Of a DNA stretch of 64,000 bases, positions 50,426-58,675 are shown one piece after another; position 1 is the stretch's first letter, and every line of letters begins with the position of its first letter. This DNA is from Streptomyces iconiensis (GTDB lineage: Bacteria; Actinomycetota; Actinomycetes; Streptomycetales; Streptomycetaceae), in assembly GCF_028657195.3 (NCBI RefSeq), contig NZ_JANCPR020000016.1:114673-178672 (forward strand), written 5' to 3'. Under the pieces are notes generated by a model. That model was not told the DNA's origin. It saw only the letters and a program-made list of their open reading frames with translations, and made no database searches. The translations under genes were made by a program, and so were the position numbers.

Positions 50426-51222
50426 GCCGGCATCACGGCGGGGACGTCCCCGTCAGGTCCGGACTCGGGGCGCTTGGACCGGGGCCGCTTGGCGACGGCT
50501 GCGGCCGGCGGGGCCGCGGGAGGAGCGGTGTCCTCGTCGTGCTCTCCGTGCGGCTCCTCCCCGGCCTTGCGCTGCTCGTGGAAGGCGAGGATCTGGAGCT
50601 CTATCGACAGGTCGACCTTGCGCACATCGACACCGTCGGGAACGGTCAGCACCGTCGGAGCGAAGTTCAGGATGGACGTGATCCCGGCGGCGACCAGCCG
50701 GTCGCACACCTGCTGCGCGGCGCCGGCCGGAGTGGCGATCACGCCGATGGAGACCCCGTTGTCCGAGATGATCTTCTCTAGCTCGTCGGTGTGCTGCACG
50801 GAGATGCCGGCGACCGGCCGCCCCGCGAGCCCCGGGTCCGCATCGATCAGCGCCGCGACGCGAAAACCACGCGAAGCGAAACCGCCGTAATTCGCAAGTG
50901 CGGCGCCGAGGTTGCCGATACCAACGATCACAACCGGCCAGTCCTGCGTCAGGCCGAGCTCCCGGGAGATCTGGTAGACGAGGTACTCGACGTCATAGCC
51001 GACACCCCGCGTCCCGTAGGAGCCGAGGTACGAGAAATCCTTGCGCAGCTTGGCCGAGTTGACCCCGGCGGCTGCCGCCAGCTCCTCCGATGAAACCGTG
51101 GGCACGGAGCGCTCGGAAAGCGCCGTGAGTGCCCGCAGATACAGCGGGAGACGGGCGACGGTTGCCTCGGGGATTCCCCGGCTGCGACTCGTCGCCGGTC
51201 GGTGATTTCGGCCAGTTGCCAC
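50422..51222 (-). CDS. rex: Redox-sensing transcriptional repressor Rex
   Basis: This 266-residue repressor senses the NADH/NAD+ ratio. The winged-helix part covers about residues 14-85 (PEATVARLPLYLRALTALSE, VNSAKLRKDFSYLGSYGTRG), followed by the Rossmann NADH site VVIVGIGNLGAALANYGGF near 98-116. The C-terminal 45 residues are a disordered Pro/Ala/Lys extension beyond the usual length of about 220. GTG at 51220-51222 follows GGAG. The gene heads the rex-hemA-hemC-hemD-hemB operon behind a Rex operator, so it should control itself and haem synthesis. Confidence 0.96.
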   Translation of the reverse strand: MATGRNHRPATSRSRGIPEATVARLPLYLRALTALSERSVPTVSSEELAAAAGVNSAKLRKDFSYLGSYGTRGVGYDVEYLVYQISRELGLTQDWPVVIVGIGNLGAALANYGGFASRGFRVAALIDADPGLAGRPVAGISVQHTDELEKIISDNGVSIGVIATPAGAAQQVCDRLVAAGITSILNFAPTVLTVPDGVDVRKVDLSIELQILAFHEQRKAGEEPHGEHDEDTAPPAAPPAAAVAKRPRSKRPESGPDGDVPAVMPA

Positions 51223-51535
51223 GGTGCTCCTGCCGTTTGCGCGAAGCGGTGAGCGGTCGTACGTGAGGCACTCCCCCGGACCGCTCCGTCGCGCCCAGGC
51301 TATGCCTTTGTGAACGCGTGCACAAAGATGCTGTCCGCTTTGTCCAGGCAACGTGACCGGCGCCACACGTACCAACGGGGACACGCGGTCACACTCCTCA
51401 CGTATACGCCCCCGAACGGCAAAACGACCTCGATCGTAATCGAAACCAGCTCGAATCCTGACCACGATCGCGCTCGACGGAACGGGTCCGGGCGGGGTTC
51501 GACCCCCGCCCGACCACGCCTCAGGGCGCGCTCCG
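51223..51535. other. 313-bp rex upstream region
   Basis: It holds the Rex operator at 51309-51324 and a 14-bp inverted repeat TCGAT-CGTA-ATCGA at 51430-51443. No gene is supported. The right end is the 3' side of the glutaredoxin-like gene, which points toward rex, so read-through into the operon is possible. Confidence 0.6.
51309..51324. promoter_or_regulatory. Rex operator (ROP) upstream of rex
   Basis: TGTGAACGCGTGCACA matches the Rex operator consensus TGTGAAC-NNN-TTCACA at all fixed positions but one. It sits 87 bases upstream of the rex start, where autoregulation of rex-hemACD is known in S. coelicolor. Low NADH would allow Rex binding and repression. Confidence 0.85.
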
Positions 51536-51772
51536 TCACGCCTTGAGCGCGGCCCGCAACCGTTCGGGATCCACCCGCCAGAAATCGTGTTGTTCACCAT
51601 CGACCAACACAACAGGGATCTGCTCCCAGTACTTCCTGTAAAGCTCCTGGTCCTGGTTGATGTCCTTCTCCTCCCAGCGCGCGCCCACTTCGTCGCACAC
51701 CCGGATCACCACGTCCCGTGCCACCTCGCACAGATGGCACCCCGGTTTCCCGATCAACGTCACAGTCCTCAT
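51536..51772 (-). CDS. Glutaredoxin-like small redox protein
   Basis: This 78-residue protein has the glutaredoxin fold: VTLIGKPGCHLCEVARDVVI at 4-23 with a CHLC redox motif at about 12-15, then EKDINQDQELYRKYW and IPVVLVDGEQH with the cis-proline. It probably reduces disulfides in the cytoplasm. ATG at 51770-51772 is used; the frame is open upstream but into repeats. It lies upstream of rex in the same direction, fitting a redox-related neighbourhood. Confidence 0.85.
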   Translation of the reverse strand: MRTVTLIGKPGCHLCEVARDVVIRVCDEVGARWEEKDINQDQELYRKYWEQIPVVLVDGEQHDFWRVDPERLRAALKA

Positions 51773-51831
51773 CCCCCCATTCTCCAGCCCCACCCACTCC
51801 CCGAACCCCACACCGGAAGACCGGGCCCGCT

Positions 51832-51996
51832 CCCCGGGGGACGACCCCCGAACCCCCAGCCGTTCACCACGCTCACCCACCCGACACCACCGCGTAACGG
51901 CCCCACCTCACGCCCCTGACCCCCGGGGGACGACCCCCGAACCCGCAGCCGTTCACCACGCTCACCCACCCGACACCACCGCGTAACGGCCCCACC
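51832..51996. repeat. 76-bp direct repeat, two copies 89 bp apart
   Basis: Bases 51832-51907 recur at 51921-51996 with one mismatch (C51856 versus G51945). Each copy begins with a CCCCGGGGGACGACCCCCG hairpin and ends with CGCGTAACGGCCCCACC. The pair fills the space between the glutaredoxin-like gene and the HAD gene, and the second copy ends 24 bases before the HAD start, so promoter or leader elements may be duplicated. Confidence 0.92.
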
Positions 51997-52020
51997 GAAC
52001 AAACTGGCTATGCTCGCGAC

Positions 52021-52971
52021 ATGGCCCTTCCCGCATGGCTCACCTCCCGCAAGCGCTCCGCCACCGCGCGCAGCGTGCTCGCAGGCGAGGCCGCTGCGGA
52101 GGCGGCGCGCAAGCAGGAACAGGCCGATCAGGCGGAGCTGGCCGCACGCGCGGAGGAGGAGGCCGAGGGCGGCGAGGAGCCCGAGTTCCCCGTCGTCGGG
52201 GACGCGCACGCCGCGGCCTTCTTCGACCTCGACAACACGGTGATGCAGGGCGCCGCCCTCTTCCACTTCGGCCGCGGCCTCTACAAGCGCAAGTTCTTCC
52301 GCAAGCGCGAACTCACCCGATTCGCCTGGCAGCAGGCGTACTTCAGGCTCGCGGGCTCCGAGAACGCCGACCACATGCAGGACGCGCGCGACAGCGCACT
52401 CTCCATCGTCAAGGGACACCGCGTCCACGAGCTGATGGCGATCGGCGAGGAGATCTACGACGAGTACATGGCGGGCCGCATCTGGCCCGGCACCCGGGCC
52501 CTCGCACAGGCACACCTGGACGCCGGCCAGAAGGTGTGGCTGGTGACGGCCGCACCCGTCGAGACGGCGACGATCATCGCCCGCCGGCTCGGCCTCACCG
52601 GCGCACTCGGCACCGTCGCCGAGTCGGTCGGCGGCGTCTACACCGGCAGGCTCGTCGGCGAACCCCTGCACGGCCCCGCCAAGGCGGAGGCCGTACGCGC
52701 CCTCGCGGCGGCCGAGCGGCTGGAGCTGGACCGCTGCGCGGCGTACAGCGACTCGGCGAACGACATTCCGATGCTGTCGCTCGTCGGCTATCCGTATGCG
52801 ATCAATCCTGACAGCAGGCTTCGCGCACACGCTCGCGAAATGGGCTGGCGCCTTCGCGATTACCGCACCGGCCGCAAGGCCGCGAAAGTAGGTATTCCGG
52901 CAGCCGCGGGAGTAGGAGCGCTGGCCGGCGGGGCAGCCGCCGCCGTCGCCCTGCAACGCCGCCGCCGCTAG
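52021..52971 (+). CDS. HAD-IB family hydrolase (SerB-like)
   Basis: This 316-residue protein has a charged coiled-coil-like N-terminus (about 20-52). The HAD motif I AAFFDLDNTVMQG lies near 64-76, motif II VWLVTAAPVET near 177 and motif IV CAAYSDSANDIPML near 240, so it is probably an active phosphatase of the SerB/HAD-IB type. A hydrophobic C-terminal helix ends in RRRR and may bind the membrane. Its position before bldN is conserved in Streptomyces as I recall. A perfect terminator hairpin follows. Confidence 0.9.
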   Translation: MALPAWLTSRKRSATARSVLAGEAAAEAARKQEQADQAELAARAEEEAEGGEEPEFPVVGDAHAAAFFDLDNTVMQGAALFHFGRGLYKRKFFRKRELTRFAWQQAYFRLAGSENADHMQDARDSALSIVKGHRVHELMAIGEEIYDEYMAGRIWPGTRALAQAHLDAGQKVWLVTAAPVETATIIARRLGLTGALGTVAESVGGVYTGRLVGEPLHGPAKAEAVRALAAAERLELDRCAAYSDSANDIPMLSLVGYPYAINPDSRLRAHAREMGWRLRDYRTGRKAAKVGIPAAAGVGALAGGAAAAVALQRRRR

Positions 52972-53337
52972 GCCCCTCACTAGGTCAGTGCCACTGTGTG
53001 CCGGGTGCGCCGCGCCCGGCACACAGCCCTGTGGCGACCAATTCAGCAGTCTTACCCGGCGCCTTACCCGGCCAGTCCCCCGCGCCCCGGTCGGCCACAA
53101 CTCGTTCTGCGCGTGACAAAAACAGTCGCAGAATCGATCAGCCTTTGCCCACACTCCGCTACCGAGTGCGGCCCCATTACGTAACAGAGCAAACCGAAAC
53201 GACGATTTCGGCAACTAGGTGTAGTGCTGCCTGTACGAAGCGTTATTCTCCTCAGACGCAATCCGGAACCCACCCGCCCTGCACAGGGCGACCGGTCCCG
53301 CACTGCACGTGATGGAAGCTCTGCCTCTGGGAGTCCC
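52972..53337. other. 366-bp bldN upstream region
   Basis: After the HAD terminator the sequence becomes AT-richer around 53100-53260, where the bldN promoter is expected. In S. coelicolor bldN is repressed by BldD, but no clear BldD palindrome could be identified by eye here. No gene is supported. Confidence 0.5.
52994..53026 (+). terminator. Hairpin after the HAD hydrolase gene
   Basis: Perfect 12-bp arms CTGTGTGCCGGG and CCCGGCACACAG with a 9-base loop lie 22 bases past the HAD stop and isolate it from bldN. Confidence 0.85.
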
Positions 53338-54207
53338 GTGTACCCACACGTCGGGGTTGACACCTCGGGCCTGGCTACGCTGCGCACGACAGTCATCGAC
53401 CAACTGCGCGCATTCGTCCCCACCGCGTACGCCGTCCCTGCCCTCGCCGCAACAGCCGCACCTGTCCCTGTCCTGTCCGCAGTAGCCGCACCTGTCCCCG
53501 CCGGCCCCTGCTATGCCCTTGCCGAAGGCGCCGCCGGCGCCACGACCGCCACCTCCGCCGGCTCGCCGCCCCCGGCAACCACCGCTTCCCGGCCCCCGGC
53601 CGGCAGGCGCTCACGCGGCTCCGGCACGACGGCCCGCCGCCCCGCCGCCTCGGACACCGACAGCCGCCGCATGATGGACCTCGTCGAACGGGCCCAGGAA
53701 GGCGAGGCCGATGCCTTCGGCCGCCTGTACGACCAGTACAGCGACACCGTCTACCGCTACATCTACTACCGCGTCGGTGGCCGGGCCACCGCCGAGGACC
53801 TCACCAGCGAGACCTTTCTCCGCGCTCTCCGCCGCATCGGTACGTTCACCTGGCAGGGCCGCGACTTCGGGGCCTGGCTCGTGACCATCGCCCGAAACCT
53901 CGTCGCCGACCACTTCAAGTCGAGCCGCTTCCGCCTCGAAGTGACCACCGGCGAGATGCTCGACGCGAACGAGGTCGAGCGCAGTCCGGAGGAGTCGGTT
54001 CTCGAATCCCTCTCCAACGCCGCCCTGCTGGAGGCCGTACGTAAGCTCAACCCCCAACAGCAGGAGTGCGTCACGCTCCGATTTCTCCAGGGGCTCTCCG
54101 TCGCGGAGACGGCCCGCGTCATGGGCAAGAACGAGGGCGCGATCAAGACCCTCCAGTACCGCGCCGTCCGCACCCTGGCCAGGCTTCTCCCCGACGACGC
54201 GCGCTGA
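53338..54207 (+). CDS. bldN: ECF sigma factor BldN with N-terminal pro-sequence
   Basis: This 289-residue sigma factor is needed for aerial development in Streptomyces. GTG at 53338 follows GGGAG, and the protein begins MYPHVGVDTSGLATLR. Residues 1-107 are an Ala/Pro/Thr-rich extension, as in the pro-sigma BldN that is processed before use, and longer than in the S. coelicolor protein as I recall. Region 2 begins MMDLVERAQEGEADAFGRLY near 112 with DLTSETFLRALRRIGTFTW, and region 4 has LNPQQQECVTLRFLQGLSVA and MGKNEGAIKTLQYRAVRTLA. The anti-sigma gene rsbN follows. Confidence 0.95.
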   Translation: MYPHVGVDTSGLATLRTTVIDQLRAFVPTAYAVPALAATAAPVPVLSAVAAPVPAGPCYALAEGAAGATTATSAGSPPPATTASRPPAGRRSRGSGTTARRPAASDTDSRRMMDLVERAQEGEADAFGRLYDQYSDTVYRYIYYRVGGRATAEDLTSETFLRALRRIGTFTWQGRDFGAWLVTIARNLVADHFKSSRFRLEVTTGEMLDANEVERSPEESVLESLSNAALLEAVRKLNPQQQECVTLRFLQGLSVAETARVMGKNEGAIKTLQYRAVRTLARLLPDDAR

Positions 54208-54252
54208 CCCCAGAAGTGCTCCCGCACCCCTGCGGTCACATCATCGTGACTC

Positions 54253-54281
54253 CGTAACCCGACTGGCTTGCCGCTCGTTGT
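54253..54281 (+). promoter_or_regulatory. Probable sigma-BldN promoter of rsbN
   Basis: CGTAAC (54253-54258) and CGTTGT (54276-54281) are spaced by 17 bases. The known sigma-BldN consensus is CGTAAC and CGTTGA with a 16-17 base spacer, so only one base differs. It lies 131 bases upstream of the rsbN start. This fits the known scheme in which BldN activates its own anti-sigma factor. Confidence 0.8.
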
Positions 54282-54411
54282 GGGGGTTGCAGACTCCCCG
54301 CAGCCGTGGCATGCCCGGGTTTCACTCACCTTCCTGAGTGGACACGAGCGACCACACAACCTTCCATATGTGGTGGGGAGTCGATCGTGCTGACGAGAGG
54401 AGGTGCCGCCG

Positions 54412-55710
54412 GTGATCGGATCCGTGTCGACGAGCCGACGGGCAATCGCCTTCGCCCAGGCCCTGGATGAGCGGGAGCTCGACGAGGGTACGGCGGCCGA
54501 CAAAGCTCCACCGGACACTGCGGGGGGCAGCGGCGGGGCACCACCAGGGCAGTCCACCGAGCGCACCGAGCGGTCGCTGCTGTCCCTGGCGGACGAACTT
54601 GAGGCCCTGCCCAGGCCGGAGTTGGACCCGGAGGTCAAGACCGTTCAGCGCGCCCAGCTGATCGCGGCCATGGAGGCGGCGTTCGCTGAGGGCGAGTCCG
54701 GAGCGGAGGGCGCGCACTTCCCCGAGCAGCGCGACGCCCGCGCGAGGTCACGCCTCGGCGGCGGGGGCGGCTCGCACCGCGCAACCGGTCTTGGTCCCCT
54801 GAGCAAGCTGCGCCCCAAGTCCCGCCTCGGCAAGGGACTGGCGGCCGGCGGGCTGAGTGTCGGAGTCGCCGCCAGTGCGTTCGGCGGTGTCGCGGCGGCA
54901 AGCACCGACGCACTTCCGGGGGACTCGCTCTACGGCCTCAAGCGGGGAATGGAGGACCTCAAGCTCGACATGGCGGGCGATGACGCGGACAGGGGATCGC
55001 TGTTCCTGGACCACGCCTCGACCCGTATGCAGGAGGCCCGCCGCCTGATGGAACGGGACCGCGCCGGCCTGCTGGACCACGAGTCACTGGCCGAGGTCCG
55101 CCGGGCGCTCGCCGGGATGCGGCACGACGCCTCCGAGGGGCACAGGCTGCTGAGCGAGGCGTACCGCCAGGACGGCGACATCGGCAGGATGCAGTCGCTG
55201 TCCTCGTTCTCCAAGAGCCACCGCGCGGGCTGGGCGCAGCTCCGTGACCGGCTGCCGAACCAACTCACGGACGTGGGAGACGAGGTCAGTTCGGTCTTCG
55301 ACGCCATAGACAGTGACGTCGGACCGCTCCGTTCGCTCTTCCCGCGCGAACAGGAGGGGGAAGCGGCGCCCCACAGGTCGCCGGAGACGAGCGACCGTAC
55401 GGGCGAGGAGGAGCCCTCGGCCGAGCCCAGCGCTCCCTCGTCCGACGGTATGGAAGGGCAGCGCGACGGTGCGAGCGAGAAGCCCGAGCCGTCCGAGCCC
55501 CAGGAGAAGAACGAGGGCCTGCTCGGCGGCGATCTCTTCGACCCGTCGCAGGAGCCACATGACGAGCGGCAGCCGTCCGGCCCCGACTCGGAGAAGGACG
55601 GCAGCTCCGGTGGCCCCTCCTCCTCGGGCGGCAAGCCCGAGGTGACCCTGCCCCCGATCGTCCCGGACGTGCTGCCCGGTCTCGGGCTGGACGACGGCGA
55701 CAAGAAGTAG
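54412..55710 (+). CDS. rsbN: Anti-sigma-BldN factor RsbN
   Basis: This 432-residue membrane protein holds sigma-BldN inactive. GTG at 54412 lies 8 bases after AGAGGAGG and is preferred to the GTG inside that site. The N-terminal cytoplasmic sigma-binding part is about 1-135 (SVSTSRRAIAFAQALDEREL at 4-23, LADELEALPRPELDPEVK near 59). One helix, LAAGGLSVGVAASAFGGVAA at 143-162, follows, then an extracytoplasmic DUF5667-like domain starting DALPGDSLYGLKRGMEDLKL. The last 120 residues are Ser/Pro/Glu-rich and disordered. It directly follows bldN, as in other streptomycetes. Confidence 0.93.
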   Translation: MIGSVSTSRRAIAFAQALDERELDEGTAADKAPPDTAGGSGGAPPGQSTERTERSLLSLADELEALPRPELDPEVKTVQRAQLIAAMEAAFAEGESGAEGAHFPEQRDARARSRLGGGGGSHRATGLGPLSKLRPKSRLGKGLAAGGLSVGVAASAFGGVAAASTDALPGDSLYGLKRGMEDLKLDMAGDDADRGSLFLDHASTRMQEARRLMERDRAGLLDHESLAEVRRALAGMRHDASEGHRLLSEAYRQDGDIGRMQSLSSFSKSHRAGWAQLRDRLPNQLTDVGDEVSSVFDAIDSDVGPLRSLFPREQEGEAAPHRSPETSDRTGEEEPSAEPSAPSSDGMEGQRDGASEKPEPSEPQEKNEGLLGGDLFDPSQEPHDERQPSGPDSEKDGSSGGPSSSGGKPEVTLPPIVPDVLPGLGLDDGDKK

Positions 55711-55723
55711 CGCGAAGTACCGC

Positions 55724-55782
55724 CCGGTGCGGCGGCGTTCGGTCACTTCCCCGCGGAAGACGACCGACCGCCGCCGCACCGG
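55724..55782. terminator. Compound bidirectional hairpin after rsbN
   Basis: A perfect 13-bp outer stem, CCGGTGCGGCGGC with GCCGCCGCACCGG, encloses an inner CTTCC-CCGC-GGAAG hairpin. It lies 13 bases past the rsbN stop and upstream of the convergent acyltransferase gene's end. Confidence 0.85.
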
Positions 55783-55909
55783 CTGTTGTGCCCCTCTTCT
55801 TCCGCCGCCCCCGCGGCCCGTAGGCGCCGGACCGTCTACGGGGCTTCGGCCCGCTGGGCCCGTACTCCGTCCAGTCCTCGGCGCCGCTGAGACAGCCTCC
55901 CCGGCCCGC

Positions 55910-57136
55910 TCAGAAGAAGACCGACCTTCGCCGCACCAGCAGTTTGTAGAGCGTGTGCTGAATGGTTTCGCGGACCTGGTCCGTGAGGTTGAACATCAGC
56001 ATGGGGTCCTCGGCCGCCTCCGGCGGGTAGCCGTCCGTGGGGATGGGCTCACCGAACTGAATCGTCCACTTCGTCGGCAGCGGTACTGCGCCCAGCGCCC
56101 CCAGCAGGGGGAACGTCGGGGTGATCGGGAAGTACGGGAATCCCAGAAGCCGGGCGAGCGTACGGGAGTTGCCGATCATCGGGTAGATCTCCTCGGCCCC
56201 GACGATCGAGCACGGCACGATCGGTGCGCCGGCGCGCAGCGCCGTGGAGACGAAGCCGCCCCGCCCGAACCGCTGGAGCTTGTAGCGGTCGGCGAACGGC
56301 TTTCCGAGCCCCTTGAAGCCCTCGGGCATCACCCCGACGACCTCGCCCCGCTCCAGCAGCGCCTGCGCGTCCTCGGCGCAGGCGAGCGTGTGCCCCGCCT
56401 TGCGTGCCAGCTCGTTCACCAGCGGCAGCATGAACACCAAGTCGGCGCCCAGCAGCCGCAGATGGCGGCCGTCCGGATGGTGGTCGTGGACGGCGACCTG
56501 GAGCATCAGCCCGTCGAGCGGAAGCGTCCCCGAGTGGTTGGTGACGACGAGCGCGGGCCCCTCGGCGGGGATGTTCTCCAGCCCTTTCACCTCGACCCGG
56601 AAGTACTTCTCGTAGACCGGGCGCATCAGGGACATCAGGACCTGGTCGGTCAGTTCGCGGTCGTACCCGAAGTCGTCGACCTCGTAGTCGCCGGTGATCC
56701 TGCGCCGCAGGAAAGCCAGCCCCCGTGAGGCGCGCGCGTCCCAGTCGCTGCCGAGCATGCGGTCGAGCAGGCCGTTCGCGGGCCTCTCCTGCTCGTGTGT
56801 GCCGCCCGCCGCGCCGGCCGCACCCGTGCCCGTACCGGCGTCCTGGTCGGCCCGCTCACCGGCTCCTGCCGCCGCGTCCGCTTCGGCTTCCGGGCCCCGG
56901 CCGGGCCCGGGCCCGTCGCCGGGCTCCTCCGGGCGCTGCCCTGTCCCGCGCTGCTCGTCCGCTGCCCGCCGACCGGGTACGGGGGCCAGCGGCGAAGGCT
57001 GCCCTGGCTTGTCGCTCTTGCGCCGTCCGGCGCCGCCGGCTCCCCCGGCGGCGGAGCGGCTCCGCGCGCCACGTGCCGTCGCTCCGCGGGGGCGGTCCCT
57101 GTCGTCGTCGAAGGGTATGACCTTCGCGTCAGCCAT
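55910..57136 (-). CDS. PlsC-like lysophospholipid acyltransferase with long disordered N-terminus
   Basis: The 408-residue protein has a disordered Ala/Gly/Pro/Glu-rich region at residues 1-125. The acyltransferase domain follows, with the HX4D motif TNHSGTLPLDGLM near residue 200 and MPEGFKGLGKPF near 275 for glycerol-phosphate binding. It probably transfers fatty acyl groups to a lipid acceptor at the membrane, and the precise acceptor is unknown. It overlaps the upstream epimerase gene by 8 bases, so both are in one operon, an order conserved downstream of rsbN. Confidence 0.88.
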   Translation of the reverse strand: MADAKVIPFDDDRDRPRGATARGARSRSAAGGAGGAGRRKSDKPGQPSPLAPVPGRRAADEQRGTGQRPEEPGDGPGPGRGPEAEADAAAGAGERADQDAGTGTGAAGAAGGTHEQERPANGLLDRMLGSDWDARASRGLAFLRRRITGDYEVDDFGYDRELTDQVLMSLMRPVYEKYFRVEVKGLENIPAEGPALVVTNHSGTLPLDGLMLQVAVHDHHPDGRHLRLLGADLVFMLPLVNELARKAGHTLACAEDAQALLERGEVVGVMPEGFKGLGKPFADRYKLQRFGRGGFVSTALRAGAPIVPCSIVGAEEIYPMIGNSRTLARLLGFPYFPITPTFPLLGALGAVPLPTKWTIQFGEPIPTDGYPPEAAEDPMLMFNLTDQVRETIQHTLYKLLVRRRSVFF

Positions 57137-58211
57137 GGTGAGGTACCTCCTCCTGCTTCCCGGCAGCCGGGTTCCCGTTCGGCGCCAGGAGTCCCGCGAG
57201 CCGGTCGACCGCTTCCGCGAGCCGCCTGGGCTGCAGCAGCCCCTCGCCGCGTCCCTGTGCGAAGGCGGCGAGCGTCTCCTCGGTCGTATGGCGCGGGGTG
57301 AAGCCGAGCACCTCGCGTGCGTGTGCGGTGCGGACGACTCGTCCGTGCGTCAGCAGCCGGATCTGTTCGGGCGAGAAGTCGGTCGCGCCCACGGAGCGCA
57401 GCACGCTCCGGCTCCAGCGGATCGCGGGCAGCAGCATCGGCACCGTAGGGCACCCGAGCCGCCGCGCGCACTGCGAGAGCAGCAGCACGCCGTCGCCGGC
57501 GATGTTGAACGTTCCCGCGGTCAGTGCCCCGTTCCTGGGTTCGCCTGCCGCCAGTCGCAGCACGTCCGTCACATCGTCCTCGTGCACGAACTGCAGCCGC
57601 GGGTCGTAGCCGAGCACCGTCGGCAGTACGGGCAGCGAGAAATAGGCGGCGAGCGGCGACTCGGCGGCGGGCCCGAGGATGTGCGCGAACCTCAGCACGG
57701 TCACCGCCACATCGGGGCGCCGCCGCGCGAAGCCGCGCACATAACCCTCGACCTCTACGGCGTCCTTGGCGAAGCCGCCGCTGGGCAGCGCCTTGGCCGG
57801 TGTCGTCTCGTCGAAGACGGCGGGGTCGCGGGGCGCTGAGCCGTACACGCTCGTGGTCGACTTCACCACGAGGCGGCGCACGGAGGGCGCCTTCTGGCAG
57901 GCGCCCAGCAGCTGCATGGCGCCGATGACGTTGGTCTCCTTGGCCGAGGTCCGGCTGCCACCGCGCGGGTCCAGCGGTGTGCCCTGGACGTCCATGTGCA
58001 CGACCGTGTCGACGGCGTACTCGGCGAGTACCTTGCCGATGGCGGGCTGCCGGATGTCGGCCTGTACGAAGTGCGCCGCGCCCAGTCGGTGCTGGGGCGG
58101 CTGTGCGTCGACGCCGATGACGCGGTCGACCCCGGGGTCGCGCTGGATACGGCGTACGAACAGCGCCGCGAGCTGCCGGGCAGCACCGGTGACGAGCACG
58201 ACCTTGCCCAA
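57129..58211 (-). CDS. NAD-dependent epimerase/dehydratase (extended SDR)
   Basis: This 360-residue protein begins at TTG 58209-58211 after GGGGAGGG. The nucleotide site KVVLVTGAARQLAALFVRRI lacks the usual second glycine pattern (TGAARQLA in place of TGxxGxxG). A VVHMDVQG stretch near 70 and a catalytic set in SVYGS...KDAVEVEGY near 120-150 follow. It resembles sugar-nucleotide or sterol-type epimerases; the substrate is unknown. The acyltransferase gene overlaps its 3' end, suggesting joint work on a lipid or glycolipid. Confidence 0.85.
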   Translation of the reverse strand: MGKVVLVTGAARQLAALFVRRIQRDPGVDRVIGVDAQPPQHRLGAAHFVQADIRQPAIGKVLAEYAVDTVVHMDVQGTPLDPRGGSRTSAKETNVIGAMQLLGACQKAPSVRRLVVKSTTSVYGSAPRDPAVFDETTPAKALPSGGFAKDAVEVEGYVRGFARRRPDVAVTVLRFAHILGPAAESPLAAYFSLPVLPTVLGYDPRLQFVHEDDVTDVLRLAAGEPRNGALTAGTFNIAGDGVLLLSQCARRLGCPTVPMLLPAIRWSRSVLRSVGATDFSPEQIRLLTHGRVVRTAHAREVLGFTPRHTTEETLAAFAQGRGEGLLQPRRLAEAVDRLAGLLAPNGNPAAGKQEEVPHHG

Positions 58212-58394
58212 GATCCCTCCCCAGGTGCCTGATACGGCACGAAGATGCCCGAACGCGCGGCTGCCCCGCCACCGTATCGGGTGACTGTCGCACCGCGACG
58301 ACCGCAGGCTGCGGCCCGCACGAAGAACCGCCGCCTCCCTCCCCGCAGGAAAGCGGGGAGAAAGACGGCGGTCAGTGGCGTGCGGTGCGCCCGC

Positions 58395-58493
58395 TCACTT
58401 CTTGTTGCGACGCTGCACGCGCGTGCGCTTCAGCAGCTTGCGATGCTTCTTCTTAGCCATTCGCTTACGCCGCTTTTTGATGACAGAGCCCAC
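58395..58493 (-). CDS. 32-residue very basic protein, AURKAIP1/COX24 domain
   Basis: GTG at 58491-58493 follows GAGGG by five bases and opens a frame MGSVIKKRRKRMAKKKHRKL ending in RTRVQRRNKK. More than half of the residues are Lys or Arg. This matches the short actinobacterial proteins annotated as AURKAIP1/COX24, which are related to mitochondrial and actinobacterial small ribosomal-subunit proteins (bS22-like). It therefore probably binds ribosomal RNA. Being so short, it is easily missed. Confidence 0.92.
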   Translation of the reverse strand: MGSVIKKRRKRMAKKKHRKLLKRTRVQRRNKK

Positions 58494-58675
58494 GACTACC
58501 CTCGCTCACGGATCATCCCCGCTTGCACGGGGCGAACTCATTTCGAATCACTCGGTGCGGGGCGTCCGAGCCCACACGACCTACATGCGGCCAGCCTACC
58601 CGCCACCCAGTAATGCTCGAAAACGAGGGTCGCCAGGGGCTCCGATCTCAGGAGCCGGTCACATCCGATGCCGGC

